A stretch of DNA of 64,000 nucleotides from Marinomonas aquimarina (GCF_900089755.1 NZ_FLOC01000001.1:248001-312000), one strand, 5' to 3'. Counted from the stretch's first letter, positions 34,876-43,792 are shown. Translations and numbers: made by a program. The notes: a model not told the origin generated them from the letters alone.

Positions 34876-35661
34876 TTATAATTGTTGGTTAACGAAGCTC
34901 AACATACCATCTGCCGCAGAGATCACTTTTGAGTTCATTTCATAGGCACGCTGAGTAGTAATCATATTCACCAACTCTTCGATGGAGTTCACGTTAGACG
35001 ACTCCAGCATACCTTGACTTAAGTAACCTAAACCATCTTGCCCTGGGACCCCAACAATTGGCGCACCGCTGGCAGTGGTCTCTCCGTATAGGTTGCTGCC
35101 CATAAAGTGCAAACCGGTTGGGTTAATAAAGTTTGCGATCGTCAACGCACCCACTTCTTCCATATCGGTTTGCCCTGCTCGCAACACGGATACAACACCG
35201 TCTTCGGCAATATTGATCTGCACCACATCCGAATCGATAGTGATACCAGGATCCAGTAGCAAACCACTCGAATCCACTAGGTCACCTTGACTGTTTAATT
35301 GGAACTGCCCGTCACGGGTATAAGCAATACTGCCATCTGGCTGAACCACTTGGAAGAAGCCCCCGCCCTGAATCGCCACATCAAGCTGACGGTCGGTAAT
35401 ATTGTAATCACCCACTTCAAAGTTCTTTTGTGTCCCTGTGACACGAACACCTGCGCCCATCTGTAAACCAGATGGTAGCTCTGTATTTTGAGACGACAGA
35501 CCGCCTGGTGCACGCAATGTTTGATACATTAAGTTTTCAAACACGGCACGATCTTTTTTGAAGGCCGTGGTAGACACGTTGGCCAAGTTGTTTGAGATAG
35601 TGGACAGTTGCTTGTCCATTGCTGACAAACCTGTTTTTGCAACCCATAACGCTGAATGCAT
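34876..35661 (-). CDS. flgG: Distal rod protein FlgG
   Basis: FlgG (261 residues) has the rod N-terminus ALWVAKTGLSAMDKQL with NNLANVSTTAFKKDRA and the C-terminal LVNMITTQRAYEMNSKVI, both diagnostic. It makes the distal rod that passes through the L- and P-rings. It is 34 bp after flgF and 6 bp before flgH. Confidence 0.95.
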   Translation of the reverse strand: MHSALWVAKTGLSAMDKQLSTISNNLANVSTTAFKKDRAVFENLMYQTLRAPGGLSSQNTELPSGLQMGAGVRVTGTQKNFEVGDYNITDRQLDVAIQGGGFFQVVQPDGSIAYTRDGQFQLNSQGDLVDSSGLLLDPGITIDSDVVQINIAEDGVVSVLRAGQTDMEEVGALTIANFINPTGLHFMGSNLYGETTASGAPIVGVPGQDGLGYLSQGMLESSNVNSIEELVNMITTQRAYEMNSKVISAADGMLSFVNQQL

Positions 35662-35695
35662 ATCCTACTCCTAATCTCTTTTAGTCAACGAGCAC

Positions 35696-36436
35696 TTAGC
35701 TACGTTGTAAAATTCGTGCTGATGCGTTTTCGTTCTCACGCACCGTATTCATAACTTTGATGTTCATTTCAAAACGACGAGACAACTCCATAATATTGGT
35801 CATCTCTTCCACCGCATTGACATTACTGCCTTCTAGAAAGCCGGACAGCACTTGGACATTATTATTAGCCTCTAACATCTCGCCATTTTTAGTGCGCATC
35901 AGGCCATCCTCACCTTTCACCAGACTTTCAGGCTCCGCCGACACCAATTTAATGCGATTCAAGGCCGCCATCTGGGTACCGTCGCCACCTTGAGGGATAA
36001 TCGAGATTGTGCCGTCTTCACTGATGGCCATTTGATCTAGAGGCGGTAAAAAGATCGGACCCGCCGCTCCGACCACAGGCAAACCAGTTCCTGTCACCAG
36101 CTGCCCCGCTACGGTTAATTGCAGATCTCCTGCGCGGGTGTATACCTCTTGGCCAGAGCCATCCAATGCGGTAATAAAACCATCGCCTTGTACCGCAATG
36201 TCCATATCACGGCCGGTTTGCTGCAACGGCCCTTGCTCAAAGCTGGTACCAGGGTTCTCGGTCATGGCATAGACTCGAGACGGGTAATAATCGCCATTGA
36301 CCTGCATAGAGCGAGCCTGTTCAAAGTCAGAGCGAAATCCAGTGGTGGCAACGTTCGCAAGGTTATTGGCATGAATGGCTTGGGCATTCATCACCTGCGT
36401 GCCACCACTCATGGCTAAATAAAGCGCTCTATCCAT
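35696..36436 (-). CDS. flgF: Proximal rod protein FlgF
   Basis: FlgF (246 residues) has the family start DRALYLAMSGGTQVMNAQAI with NNLANVATTGFRSDFEQAR, and C-terminal TNIMELSRRFEMNIKVMNT. It is the first gene of flgFGHIJ and has its own sigma-54-type promoter behind the flgE terminator, so hook genes (flgBCDE) and the rod/ring set are separately transcribed. Confidence 0.94.
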   Translation of the reverse strand: MDRALYLAMSGGTQVMNAQAIHANNLANVATTGFRSDFEQARSMQVNGDYYPSRVYAMTENPGTSFEQGPLQQTGRDMDIAVQGDGFITALDGSGQEVYTRAGDLQLTVAGQLVTGTGLPVVGAAGPIFLPPLDQMAISEDGTISIIPQGGDGTQMAALNRIKLVSAEPESLVKGEDGLMRTKNGEMLEANNNVQVLSGFLEGSNVNAVEEMTNIMELSRRFEMNIKVMNTVRENENASARILQRS

Positions 36437-36483
36437 ACTCGAACCTCATTGGCAAACTTATAAACCGTTATTAGAGATTGTGT

Positions 36484-36499
36484 AACAAATAGCGTGCCA
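36484..36499 (-). promoter_or_regulatory. Sigma-54-type promoter of flgFGHIJ
   Basis: On the minus strand TGGCAC, 5 nt, TTGTT. The -24 box is perfect and the -12 has GT instead of GC. It lies about 48 bp before flgF and right after the flgE terminator. Confidence 0.72.
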
Positions 36500-36524
36500 A
36501 GTTTTAGGAGTAAATTTCAGACAC

Positions 36525-36553
36525 AAAAAAGCCCAGCTAAAGAGCTGGGCTTT
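36525..36553 (-). terminator. Intrinsic terminator after flgE
   Basis: GCCCAGCT, loop AAAG, AGCTGGGC, followed on the minus strand by TTTTTT. It ends the flgBCDE transcript. Confidence 0.9.
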
Positions 36554-36569
36554 GCCATCAACGATTTGC

Positions 36570-38252
36570 TTAACGTAGGTTAATAATCGTCTGTGTTACA
36601 GTGTTTTCGGTCTCTAGCGTCTTAGAGTTCGCCTGATAGTTACGCTGAGCCTCGATCAATGCCACCAACTCCTCGGTCAAATCCACATTCGACTCTTCTA
36701 AAGCGCCCCCTTGGATGCTACCAAAGGTACCAGTATTCGGTCTGCCGATATTTGCCGCTCCAGAGTCAGAACTTGCCACCCAGGAAGTATCACCCGCTGG
36801 CGTTAAACCATCCACGTTATCAAAGTTGGCTAAAGCAATCTGACCTAATACGGCAGTTTGTTGGTTGGTGTAACTCGCAATCAATAAACCATCTTCATCA
36901 AAGCTTACCCCTTGCAGTTCACCCGCCGAGAAACCATCTTGGCTAAATGTATCGGAGCTTGATAGCGCATATTGAGTCGATTCGCCCAGATCAATATCCA
37001 AGGTTGCGGAAGCATCAGTTGGATCCCAACCAGTAATACTAAGCTGAACAGGGTTTGCCACCCCATAAGGAGGGTAATTAGTATATGACCCGGTAATATT
37101 ACCTTGAGCATCAAACTGCACTACCGTATCTTCAGCCAAAAACGGCTCATCTTGGTTAGTTCCAGCATCAAAATAAGTAGATTCACCATCTACGGTAACC
37201 TTCATTTCCCAAGTATTATTTTCACCTTGCTTAATAAAATAATAACCAATGGTATGCTCTTCACCCAATGCATCATATACGGTATTAGTGTTGCCATAGG
37301 TATACGTTGCAGGATCTGTTGGATCAAACGCTTTGCGAGCAAAATTATCGGGATCTATAATCCCCGCTACCGCCAAGTTAGAACCAGCAAGAGTATCGCC
37401 ATTGGCAAAAGTACCAGATACAGGACCAATAGGAGCGGTTGTACCAATATTCCCTACCTGCGGCTCAGCTGCGCCAACGTAAATCGGTTCAAAAGCTATG
37501 CCTGATACACTGCCTGCCTCATCATCAAATGTTACAAACTGATCAGTGTTAAGCCATGGAACACCATTATCATCTTCTAATTCACCATCTACCGTAGCAT
37601 AAACTTGATAAGTATTAGGTGACTCAGATTTAGCATAGTAATACGTTACTGCATGGGTATTACCACCACTGTCCGTTACGTTTTCCGTTTGCGTAAAAGT
37701 ATATGTCTCTGGGTCACCTGGCTCAAATGTTGCGGCAATATATGGAGGGACGTCATCTAAGCGAGAATCAAGGTTCGTTTCAATGGTCAGCTCTGTACTC
37801 GCCTCAGGCGCAATACGCTCGGTTGGCACCACAAGGTCTTCAAGGCTACCACCAATAATGCCATTTACGGCATTGTAGCCTTGCACATAAGCACCATCAT
37901 TGGTGACCAAGTTACCTTCTTCGTTAAGCTTAAAATCCCCAGCTCGAGTATAGGCCTGAGTACCACCTACATCAATAACAAAGAAGCCAGTACCATCTAC
38001 CGCAAGGTCTAAGTTGTTATCCGTGTAGGAAATATTACCGGCAGAGAACTCTTGCGCGATATTGTTCACACTGACACCACTACCGATAGTATTACTACTG
38101 CCGGCACCGATAACGTTGGTGTTGTACAGGTCACCAAATTCAACGCGTGATTTTTTAAAACCCGTGGTATCCGAGTTGGCAATGTTATTACCCGTTGTGC
38201 TGAGAAAGTCAGCGGATGCTTTGATACCAGAAAGTGCTGTATTAAAACCCAT
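36570..38252 (-). CDS. flgE: Flagellar hook protein FlgE
   Basis: FlgE (560 residues) has the start GFNTALSGIKASADFLSTTG with NNIANSDTTGFKKSR, and the C-terminal LVALIEAQRNYQANSKTLET. Against about 400 residues in enterics it is long. The extra length is an internal duplication of a hook D2-like unit: residues about 173-251 and 305-390 both begin FxPxDPxTYT and contain VTD/VYDxxGxxH, YY and TVDGE. The ATG follows GGGAGAAAAATT. It is the last gene of flgBCDE. Confidence 0.94.
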   Translation of the reverse strand: MGFNTALSGIKASADFLSTTGNNIANSDTTGFKKSRVEFGDLYNTNVIGAGSSNTIGSGVSVNNIAQEFSAGNISYTDNNLDLAVDGTGFFVIDVGGTQAYTRAGDFKLNEEGNLVTNDGAYVQGYNAVNGIIGGSLEDLVVPTERIAPEASTELTIETNLDSRLDDVPPYIAATFEPGDPETYTFTQTENVTDSGGNTHAVTYYYAKSESPNTYQVYATVDGELEDDNGVPWLNTDQFVTFDDEAGSVSGIAFEPIYVGAAEPQVGNIGTTAPIGPVSGTFANGDTLAGSNLAVAGIIDPDNFARKAFDPTDPATYTYGNTNTVYDALGEEHTIGYYFIKQGENNTWEMKVTVDGESTYFDAGTNQDEPFLAEDTVVQFDAQGNITGSYTNYPPYGVANPVQLSITGWDPTDASATLDIDLGESTQYALSSSDTFSQDGFSAGELQGVSFDEDGLLIASYTNQQTAVLGQIALANFDNVDGLTPAGDTSWVASSDSGAANIGRPNTGTFGSIQGGALEESNVDLTEELVALIEAQRNYQANSKTLETENTVTQTIINLR

Positions 38253-38265
38253 AATTTTTCTCCCG

Positions 38266-38976
38266 CTAACCTACAATATCAAGTTTGTCAGACAATGGCA
38301 GCTTACCGTAGTTGGCTACATTCAAAGTGGATCCTTCGCTACCGTTAATGGTAACACCGTTAATTCTTGCTGGGGTTAAAACACTCAACTGAGTGATCTC
38401 TCCTTCTGCATTCGTTGATGTGGCTCTAAAGGTATACATACCACTTGGCACCATATTACCGTTGCCATCTGTACCATCCCACTGAAACTCTTCATCAGTT
38501 AGCGTAATCTTATCGACCACTTGCCCCGCACTGTTGGTGATTTGCAGTTCATTCTTCACCGCATCACTGGCAAAGGATGTCTTCAACATGGTTGGATTAC
38601 CTTCCGCCACCGCTGCCGAGTCCTGCTCCACATAGACATACTGGCCAACCAAGGTCGATGCCGTCAACGCCTGACTTGAAATCAAGGAGTTAGACAAGTT
38701 TTCCATTTCATCCGACATTTTAGTCAGACGCTCAAGCGAACTAAATTCCGCCATCTGCGACACCATATCGCCAGAGTCTTGTGGCTTAGTCGGGTCTTGG
38801 TTTTTCAGCTGCTCAATATAAAGACGCATAAATACGTCCTGATTAGCTAAACCATCAGCACTTTCCGTGCTGGCACCCGCCGTATTGTTACCAACGCCAG
38901 TTTTTGCTTTTGCCTGTTCTGTACCGTACTGGGAAATCAGTCCAGATAGTGCCGAGTTAGTATTGATATCAGCCAT
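38266..38976 (-). CDS. flgD: Hook cap / assembly protein FlgD
   Basis: The ATG at 38976 follows GAGGGGG at 6 nt; a GTG one codon upstream is the alternative. The 236-residue protein has FMRLYIEQLKNQDPTKPQDS followed by EMVSQMAEFSSLE-like (DMVSQMAEFSSLER), the signature of FlgD, which caps the growing hook. The C-terminal FlgD Tudor/Ig-like domain (FQWDGTDGNGNMVPSGMYTFR) is present. It sits between flgC and flgE. Confidence 0.93.
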   Translation of the reverse strand: MADINTNSALSGLISQYGTEQAKAKTGVGNNTAGASTESADGLANQDVFMRLYIEQLKNQDPTKPQDSGDMVSQMAEFSSLERLTKMSDEMENLSNSLISSQALTASTLVGQYVYVEQDSAAVAEGNPTMLKTSFASDAVKNELQITNSAGQVVDKITLTDEEFQWDGTDGNGNMVPSGMYTFRATSTNAEGEITQLSVLTPARINGVTINGSEGSTLNVANYGKLPLSDKLDIVG

Positions 38977-38987
38977 CACTCACCCCC

Positions 38988-39440
38988 TCAGGCTTGGCCT
39001 AAGGTCAACATTTTCTGCATCATACTTTTTGCAGAGTTCATAATTTCAACGTTGGTTTGAAACGAGCGCGATGCAGACATCATATCGGCCATCTCTTCCA
39101 CCGGGTTCACATTCGGGTAAAACACATACCCTTCTTCATTTGCCATCGGGCTGTTTGGCTCATAACGTGGCTGCAGTGGCGCATCCGATTCAATAATCCC
39201 TGCCACATGCACGCCTAAACCAGAACCGCCTTCCAACACATCATCAGAAGCATTCCAACCACGCTCACGCAGTGCGTCGGTCATCATTTGCTCAAATACT
39301 GGCTTACGCGCACGATAGGTTTGGTCCGCTGAACTGGCGATACTGTCCGCATTGGCAATGTTCGAAGCCACGGTATTCAAACGCACCGTCTGAGCACTCA
39401 GCGCTGACCCGGAAATGGCAAAAATATTATTCAATGACAT
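38988..39440 (-). CDS. flgC: Proximal rod protein FlgC
   Basis: FlgC (150 residues) has IFAISGSALSAQTVRLNTVA with SNIANADS and the C-terminal VEEMADMMSASRSFQTNVEI, both typical of rod proteins. Its ATG overlaps the flgB stop by one base, so flgB and flgC are translationally coupled. Confidence 0.94.
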   Translation of the reverse strand: MSLNNIFAISGSALSAQTVRLNTVASNIANADSIASSADQTYRARKPVFEQMMTDALRERGWNASDDVLEGGSGLGVHVAGIIESDAPLQPRYEPNSPMANEEGYVFYPNVNPVEEMADMMSASRSFQTNVEIMNSAKSMMQKMLTLGQA

Positions 39441-39835
39441 TATTGTCCTCCAGACAGCGCTTTCTTCATGCCGCTGATCTTTCTATTCAAAAGCATAAAA
39501 CTGGTATCGTATTGCATAGAGTTCTGTGCGAATTCGGCTTGTTCACGCTGCATATCCACGGTATTGCCGTCCAACGAAGGCTGAGTTGGATTGCGATACA
39601 TCAACTCATCCCCTACCGCCACAGAACTTTGTGCATCGATATGTTGATCGTCGCTCCCTGCCAACGACAAGCGATCTCTTTCTGCAGACAACATCGACTC
39701 AAACGAGATATCACGCGCTTTGTAATTCGGTGTATCGGCGTTGGCAATATTGTTTGCTAACACAGACGCGCGCGCGGTACGGAGCATCAACATTTGATCG
39801 TGCCCAGCAAACGCATCTTTGAAAGAAATCGACAT
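39440..39835 (-). CDS. flgB: Proximal rod protein FlgB
   Basis: FlgB (131 residues) has LRTARASVLANNIANADTPN, the rod-type N-terminal motif, and YDTSFMLLNRKISGMKKAL at its end. It is the first gene of flgBCDE; a sigma-54 promoter with near-perfect consensus lies about 47 bp upstream of its ATG. Confidence 0.94.
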   Translation of the reverse strand: MSISFKDAFAGHDQMLMLRTARASVLANNIANADTPNYKARDISFESMLSAERDRLSLAGSDDQHIDAQSSVAVGDELMYRNPTQPSLDGNTVDMQREQAEFAQNSMQYDTSFMLLNRKISGMKKALSGGQ

Positions 39836-39881
39836 ACATTCCTCATTATCAATCGAACAGTTTCTATTCAGATCTTATTAA

Positions 39882-39897
39882 AGCAAATACAGTGCCA
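39882..39897 (-). promoter_or_regulatory. Sigma-54 promoter of flgBCDE
   Basis: On the minus strand TGGCAC, 5 nt, TTGCT: a full match to the -24/-12 consensus. It predicts a start about 36 nt before the flgB ATG and control by a FleQ/FlrC-type activator. Confidence 0.9.
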
Positions 39898-39967
39898 AAT
39901 AATAAAAACCATATTTTTCAATAACTTAAATTACAAAAAAGCAAAAAGTGGCAATAGGCGGCAAACA

Positions 39968-40003
39968 AAAAAAACGGCAACTTATATAAGTTGCCGTTTT
40001 TTT
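39968..40003. terminator. Bidirectional intrinsic terminator between flgB and cheR
   Basis: A perfect 36-nt palindrome centred on TATA, with a GC-rich core (ACGGCAACTT and its complement) and A-runs/T-runs on both sides. It ends the cheV-cheR transcript on the minus strand and separates it from the flgB promoter region. Confidence 0.9.
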
Positions 40004-40025
40004 AACACACCGGAGTCCATCGCCA

Positions 40026-40859
40026 TTATTTTGCTTTATAAACAATCCCTGGATGACACTGAACAATTTCAAACATGGAGGACAAACCGCTCAAGGCTTC
40101 CGAGCCTCCTAGGAATAGATACCCACCAGGGTTGAGGGAGGCATGCATGCGTTTCAAAATGTCTAGCTTCATTTCAGCGGTAAAATAAATCAGCACATTA
40201 CGGCAAAAAATCACATCAAATTTCCCTAAGGAGGAAAATGAGTCGATCAAATTCAGATGACGAAACTCAACACGTGAAGCAATACTTGGCTTCACCTTCC
40301 AAGTTGTCGCGCTCAATTTATCAAAATAGCGGTTTTGATTATCGGGAGTTAGACCACGGGCAATTGCCAAGCTATCGTACTCAGCCTGCTTCGCATGCTT
40401 GAGAATATTAGTACAGATATCCGTAGCGATAATACGTTCACCAGGCTTGAGTTTACCAGGCTTAGACTGCTTGAATGCTTCTAACACCATGCTGATCGAG
40501 TAAGGCTCTTGACCAGTCGATGATGCCGCCGACCAAATACGCAGCGGACGCTTGTCGTATTGTGGCAGAATCATATCTTTCAAAATTTTGAACGGATGGG
40601 CATCACGAAACCACAAAGTTTCATTTGTGGTCATTGCATTGATCACTTCTTCCCTTAATTTAGAAGTACGACCACCTCGCTCAAGCGCATCCACCAGCTC
40701 CTCTATCTTGACGAACTTTTCACGCTCCAACAGCTTCCCAAGACGACTGGCAACCAAATATTGCTTATTGTCGCTCAAAGAAATGCCGCTTTCTTTGACC
40801 AGGTACTTACGAAAACGATCGTACCCCTGTGGCGAGATAGTATTCGAACTACTCAGCAT
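40026..40859 (-). CDS. cheR: Chemotaxis methyltransferase CheR
   Basis: CheR (277 residues) methylates glutamates of chemoreceptors using SAM. The methyltransferase motif WSAASSTGQEPYSISM and the C-terminal NVLIYFTAEMKLDIL are family signatures, and the N-terminal helical domain (FRKYLVKESGISLSDNKQYLV) is present. It is 42 bp after cheV; this cheV-cheR-flgB order is standard in polar-flagellum gammaproteobacteria. Confidence 0.93.
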   Translation of the reverse strand: MLSSSNTISPQGYDRFRKYLVKESGISLSDNKQYLVASRLGKLLEREKFVKIEELVDALERGGRTSKLREEVINAMTTNETLWFRDAHPFKILKDMILPQYDKRPLRIWSAASSTGQEPYSISMVLEAFKQSKPGKLKPGERIIATDICTNILKHAKQAEYDSLAIARGLTPDNQNRYFDKLSATTWKVKPSIASRVEFRHLNLIDSFSSLGKFDVIFCRNVLIYFTAEMKLDILKRMHASLNPGGYLFLGGSEALSGLSSMFEIVQCHPGIVYKAK

Positions 40860-40901
40860 TCATGCTCCTTAGCGCAGCCATTAACTTAACCAGCTTAACG
40901 A

Positions 40902-41834
40902 TTAAGCTTCTTCTGTTGCTGCAACCGTCTCAATTGCGATACGCGCCAATTCGTCCGGCTGGAATTTCGCCAAGAATCCGTCCGCGCCCACCTTCTTCAC
41001 CATGGCTTCGTTAAACACACCACTTAGGGAAGTATGCAGCAAGATAAACAAATCCTGCAAACGACTGTCATTACGAATCGCCGTTGTCAGAGTATAACCA
41101 TCCATTTCAGGCATCTCGATGTCTGAGATCACCATAGAGAAATGTTCCGTCACATCGACCCCATCAGCGACTAAGTTTTCTAGGTAAGTTAACGCTTCCT
41201 TACCATCGCATAGCACAGTGGTGGCAAAGCCCACATCTTCCATACAACGCTTGATCTGCTTACGTGCCACAGATGAGTCATCGACGATTAAAATATGATG
41301 CTGCTTGGCATTCTCTTGCACATCGTCCGTTACGATACCAGCGGAAATATTTTGTCGCGTAGGCGCCACTTCCGACAGAATCTGCTCAACGTCAATGATT
41401 TCCACCATCTCTTTGTCCACCTGACACACCGCTGTCAAGTAGTTGTCATTCGAAAGACCTTTTGGAGGTGGCTGGATGTCACTCCAGTTCATGTTCACAA
41501 TACGTTCGACGCCACGCACCAAGAAACCTTGAATGCGGCGGTTGTACTCAGTAATGATCACAAAGCAGTGTTCAATGTTTTCAATCGGGCTAGCACCGGT
41601 CGCCAACCCCAAGTCCAAAATTGGAATCGTACCGCCACGAATGTGCGCCACGCCTCGAACCACTGGACTGCTGTGCGGCATACTGGTCAGCTTAGGACAC
41701 TGCAGCACTTCTTTGACTTTAAAAACGTTAATGCCGTAGATCTGCTTGCCATTCAAGCGGAAAAGCAATAATTCAAGACGGTTTTCTCCGACGAGTTGGG
41801 TTCGCTGGTTTACGCTCTCGAGAACTCCGGCCAT
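40902..41834 (-). CDS. cheV: Chemotaxis coupling/response regulator CheV
   Basis: CheV (310 residues) fuses an N-terminal CheW-like domain (LLLFRLNGKQIYGINVFKV then VRGVAHIRGGTIPILDL) to a C-terminal receiver (HHILIVDDSSVARKQIKR, phospho-acceptor Asp in MVISDIEMPEMDGYTL). It couples receptors to CheA and may buffer phosphoryl flow. AGGAGGCTTTT precedes the ATG, and the promoter is within the 127-bp divergent gap to flgA. Confidence 0.93.
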   Translation of the reverse strand: MAGVLESVNQRTQLVGENRLELLLFRLNGKQIYGINVFKVKEVLQCPKLTSMPHSSPVVRGVAHIRGGTIPILDLGLATGASPIENIEHCFVIITEYNRRIQGFLVRGVERIVNMNWSDIQPPPKGLSNDNYLTAVCQVDKEMVEIIDVEQILSEVAPTRQNISAGIVTDDVQENAKQHHILIVDDSSVARKQIKRCMEDVGFATTVLCDGKEALTYLENLVADGVDVTEHFSMVISDIEMPEMDGYTLTTAIRNDSRLQDLFILLHTSLSGVFNEAMVKKVGADGFLAKFQPDELARIAIETVAATEEA

Positions 41835-41961
41835 AAAAGCCTCCTAAAAATATGCGCTCTAAAAACAGGGAGAAGCCCTATTGTTATGAAAATCCCTCAT
41901 CAAATGATAGAGTGATTCTGGTGTTTTTACTAACCCAAGTCGACATCCTTGGAGATTACCG

Positions 41962-42651
41962 ATGGGTCACGTCAAGCTTCTGACCATATTACTCTTTTTT
42001 CTTTCTAGTTGGAGTAGTGCGTCACAAATAGAAACTCAAATAGAACAATTTATTCAACAGGTTGAGCTGAAACGATTACAAAACATCTATCCTAACGCAC
42101 GAATTGGTGTCACCGTGCAAAATAAAGTGGCCCTAGATTACCTGCCACAATGCCATCAAGCGATCTCGATTGAGAACCAGCGCCCTGAAGCAGTCAACCG
42201 CACCAGCTACGCACTGAGCTGTGAAGACCCCGTGTGGAAGTCCTATGTACCGGTTGAACAAAGCATTTTGATTGAAGGTATTAAAGCCATTACACCTATT
42301 TCCCGTGGCGAGCGCATCACGAAGCAGAATACCGACATTGGGGAAATTGATCTCGCTACCTTGAGGGGCCACCTATACACCAGCGCTAATCCCCCCTATG
42401 GGTTAGTCGCATCGCGCAATATTCGCATCAATCACTACATTACCGACCAAGTCACCGAGCTGCCAGACCTGATCAAAAAAGGCAGTAACGTACTGATCAC
42501 CGCCCAGAGCAATAGTATTGTGGTCAGAATGAACGGCGTCGCTTTAGAAGATGGCGTAAAAGGCGAGCAAATTCGTGTACAAAACGTCAGTTCTGGTCGA
42601 ATTGTATACGGAAAAGTTGTCAGTGATGGCGAGGTTTTAGTAAACTACTAG
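41962..42651 (+). CDS. flgA: Flagellar P-ring chaperone FlgA
   Basis: A 229-residue secreted protein with signal peptide LLTILLFFLSSWSSA, the SAF-like ITPISRGERITKQNTDI segment and the C-terminal VLITAQSNSIVVRMNG and GEQIRVQN motifs of FlgA. FlgA helps FlgI form the P-ring. It is divergent from cheV and starts the flgAMN group; the start follows TTGGAGATTACCG. No sigma-28 or sigma-54 element is evident upstream. Confidence 0.92.
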   Translation: MGHVKLLTILLFFLSSWSSASQIETQIEQFIQQVELKRLQNIYPNARIGVTVQNKVALDYLPQCHQAISIENQRPEAVNRTSYALSCEDPVWKSYVPVEQSILIEGIKAITPISRGERITKQNTDIGEIDLATLRGHLYTSANPPYGLVASRNIRINHYITDQVTELPDLIKKGSNVLITAQSNSIVVRMNGVALEDGVKGEQIRVQNVSSGRIVYGKVVSDGEVLVNY

Positions 42652-42699
42652 GTAATAGCGACTTGCTATCTTCAGTTAAAAATAGTTGAAAATATTTTC

Positions 42700-42726
42700 T
42701 AAAGTTTCAACGCGCGTGACCGATAA
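42700..42726 (+). promoter_or_regulatory. Sigma-28 promoter of flgMN
   Basis: TAAAGTTT, 11 nt, ACCGATAA: the -35 is identical to the FliA consensus and the -10 has one mismatch. It lies 33 bp before flgM, so the anti-sigma gene is under control of its own target, as in other species. Confidence 0.94.
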
Positions 42727-42759
42727 CTGAGTTAGCGGACTAATTCTGGAGGCAAGCAC

Positions 42760-43071
42760 ATGGCAATTAACATCTCAGGTGTTGGTACACAACCGACCCT
42801 TTCATCGACCAAAAACGATCGCGTCAAAAATGACGAAGCGAGTAACGCATCAGCCAACACTGGTGTGAACAACAAAGAAGGGTTGTCTGATGACACAGTG
42901 CAACTAAGCAGTGTGGCTCAGTCTCTACAGGTCAAAAGCTCTGACTCAGAAGCGAGTGTTGACATGGATAAAGTAGAACAAATTAAACAAGCAATTGCCG
43001 CCGGCGAGTACAAAATCGACACGGATAAGCTCGCAAGCAATATGATGGCAATGGATGAGTTGTTTAGCTAA
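42760..43071 (+). CDS. flgM: Anti-sigma-28 factor FlgM
   Basis: A 103-residue protein, mostly disordered in the N-half, with the C-terminal FlgM motif (DMDKVEQIKQAIAAGEYKID then KLASNMM) that binds FliA. It is exported through the hook-basal body, which frees sigma-28. A GGAGGCAAGC ribosome site precedes the ATG. Confidence 0.94.
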   Translation: MAINISGVGTQPTLSSTKNDRVKNDEASNASANTGVNNKEGLSDDTVQLSSVAQSLQVKSSDSEASVDMDKVEQIKQAIAAGEYKIDTDKLASNMMAMDELFS

Positions 43072-43090
43072 TTAATCACTAGCTCTCGTT

Positions 43091-43567
43091 ATGATCCCGC
43101 TTGCCCCCCTCCTTACCCAGATCAAAGAGAACCTCGAACAGCTGTCCGAGGTTTTGTTACGAGAGCGCACAGCCCTAGCAACGGCTACTCCCGATGATAT
43201 CCTCCAGCTCGCTTCAGAGAAAAAAACGCTACTAGACAACATCGATGCGGCCAATGCCAAACGCCAAAGCATGTTGATCAAATTTGGTATTTTAGACGCC
43301 AAGAACCCTTCCGATGAGGACTTTTTCAAATGGCTTGATAAGCAGCCAAACCTTGATGAAGTAAAAGGATTGGTCAGTGAATGCAACGGCCTACTAGATC
43401 GCTGCAAACGTGAAAATAACACCAATGCTCAGATCCTTGCGACGCTACAAAAACGCAATAAAGAGATGTTTGAAATGCTGCAAGGACACAACCGCAAGAA
43501 TAAAGTCTACACCTCTTCTGGTGGCACTCGCCCTATTAGCAGCAAGCACACCCTCGGCCGCGCCTAA
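43091..43567 (+). CDS. flgN: Flagellar export chaperone FlgN
   Basis: A 158-residue helical protein starting IPLAPLLTQIKENLEQLSEV, of the FlgN family, chaperone for FlgK and FlgL. Heptad-like leucines and charges suggest coiled coil throughout. It follows flgM by 19 bp in the same unit. The ribosome site is weak, so translation may be partly coupled to flgM. Confidence 0.85.
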   Translation: MIPLAPLLTQIKENLEQLSEVLLRERTALATATPDDILQLASEKKTLLDNIDAANAKRQSMLIKFGILDAKNPSDEDFFKWLDKQPNLDEVKGLVSECNGLLDRCKRENNTNAQILATLQKRNKEMFEMLQGHNRKNKVYTSSGGTRPISSKHTLGRA

Positions 43568-43620
43568 CCCTGATCTTTCAATAAACTCCATATAAAACAG
43601 TGATCTAGCCAGGCATTAGG

Positions 43621-43649
43621 TTGGTATCTAAAGCACGAATTGGTATACT
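43621..43649 (+). promoter_or_regulatory. Sigma-70 promoter of tRNA-Arg
   Basis: TTGGTA, 17 nt, TATACT; near-consensus boxes with ideal spacing. The tRNA begins 11 nt after the -10. Confidence 0.85.
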
Positions 43650-43659
43650 CTGTGGGTCA

Positions 43660-43735
43660 GTCTCCATAGGTAAACGGGATATACCTGCCGCCTCCTAAGC
43701 GGCTATTCCAGGTTCGAGTCCTGGTGGAGACGCCA
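43660..43735 (+). tRNA. tRNA-Arg (anticodon CCT)
   Basis: A 76-nt cloverleaf. The acceptor stem GTCTCCA pairs with TGGAGAC, followed by G and an encoded CCA. The D-stem is GGTA/TACC, the anticodon stem GCCGC/GCGGC encloses CTCCTAA with anticodon CCT at 43694-43696, and the T-arm is CCAGG-TTCGAGT-CCTGG. It reads AGG. It stands alone, between flgN and a receptor gene, with its own promoter and terminator. I see no integrase or attachment-site repeat beside it. Confidence 0.95.
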
Positions 43736-43742
43736 GAGACAT

Positions 43743-43776
43743 AAAAAAGCCGCTCATTGCTAGCGGCTTTTTTAGT
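43743..43776. terminator. Terminator after tRNA-Arg (bidirectional)
   Basis: GCCGCT and AGCGGC flank a 7-nt loop, with an A-run before and TTTTTT after. It ends the tRNA transcript on the plus strand and, by the A-run, also the MCP gene on the minus strand. Confidence 0.9.
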
Positions 43777-43792
43777 TTTTGTGGCCGCTTAT

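Noticed and set aside
43620-43780. tRNA-Arg as an integration site for a mobile element
   Set aside because: No integrase and no repeated tRNA 3' end were seen near it, and the flanking genes are ordinary chromosomal genes.
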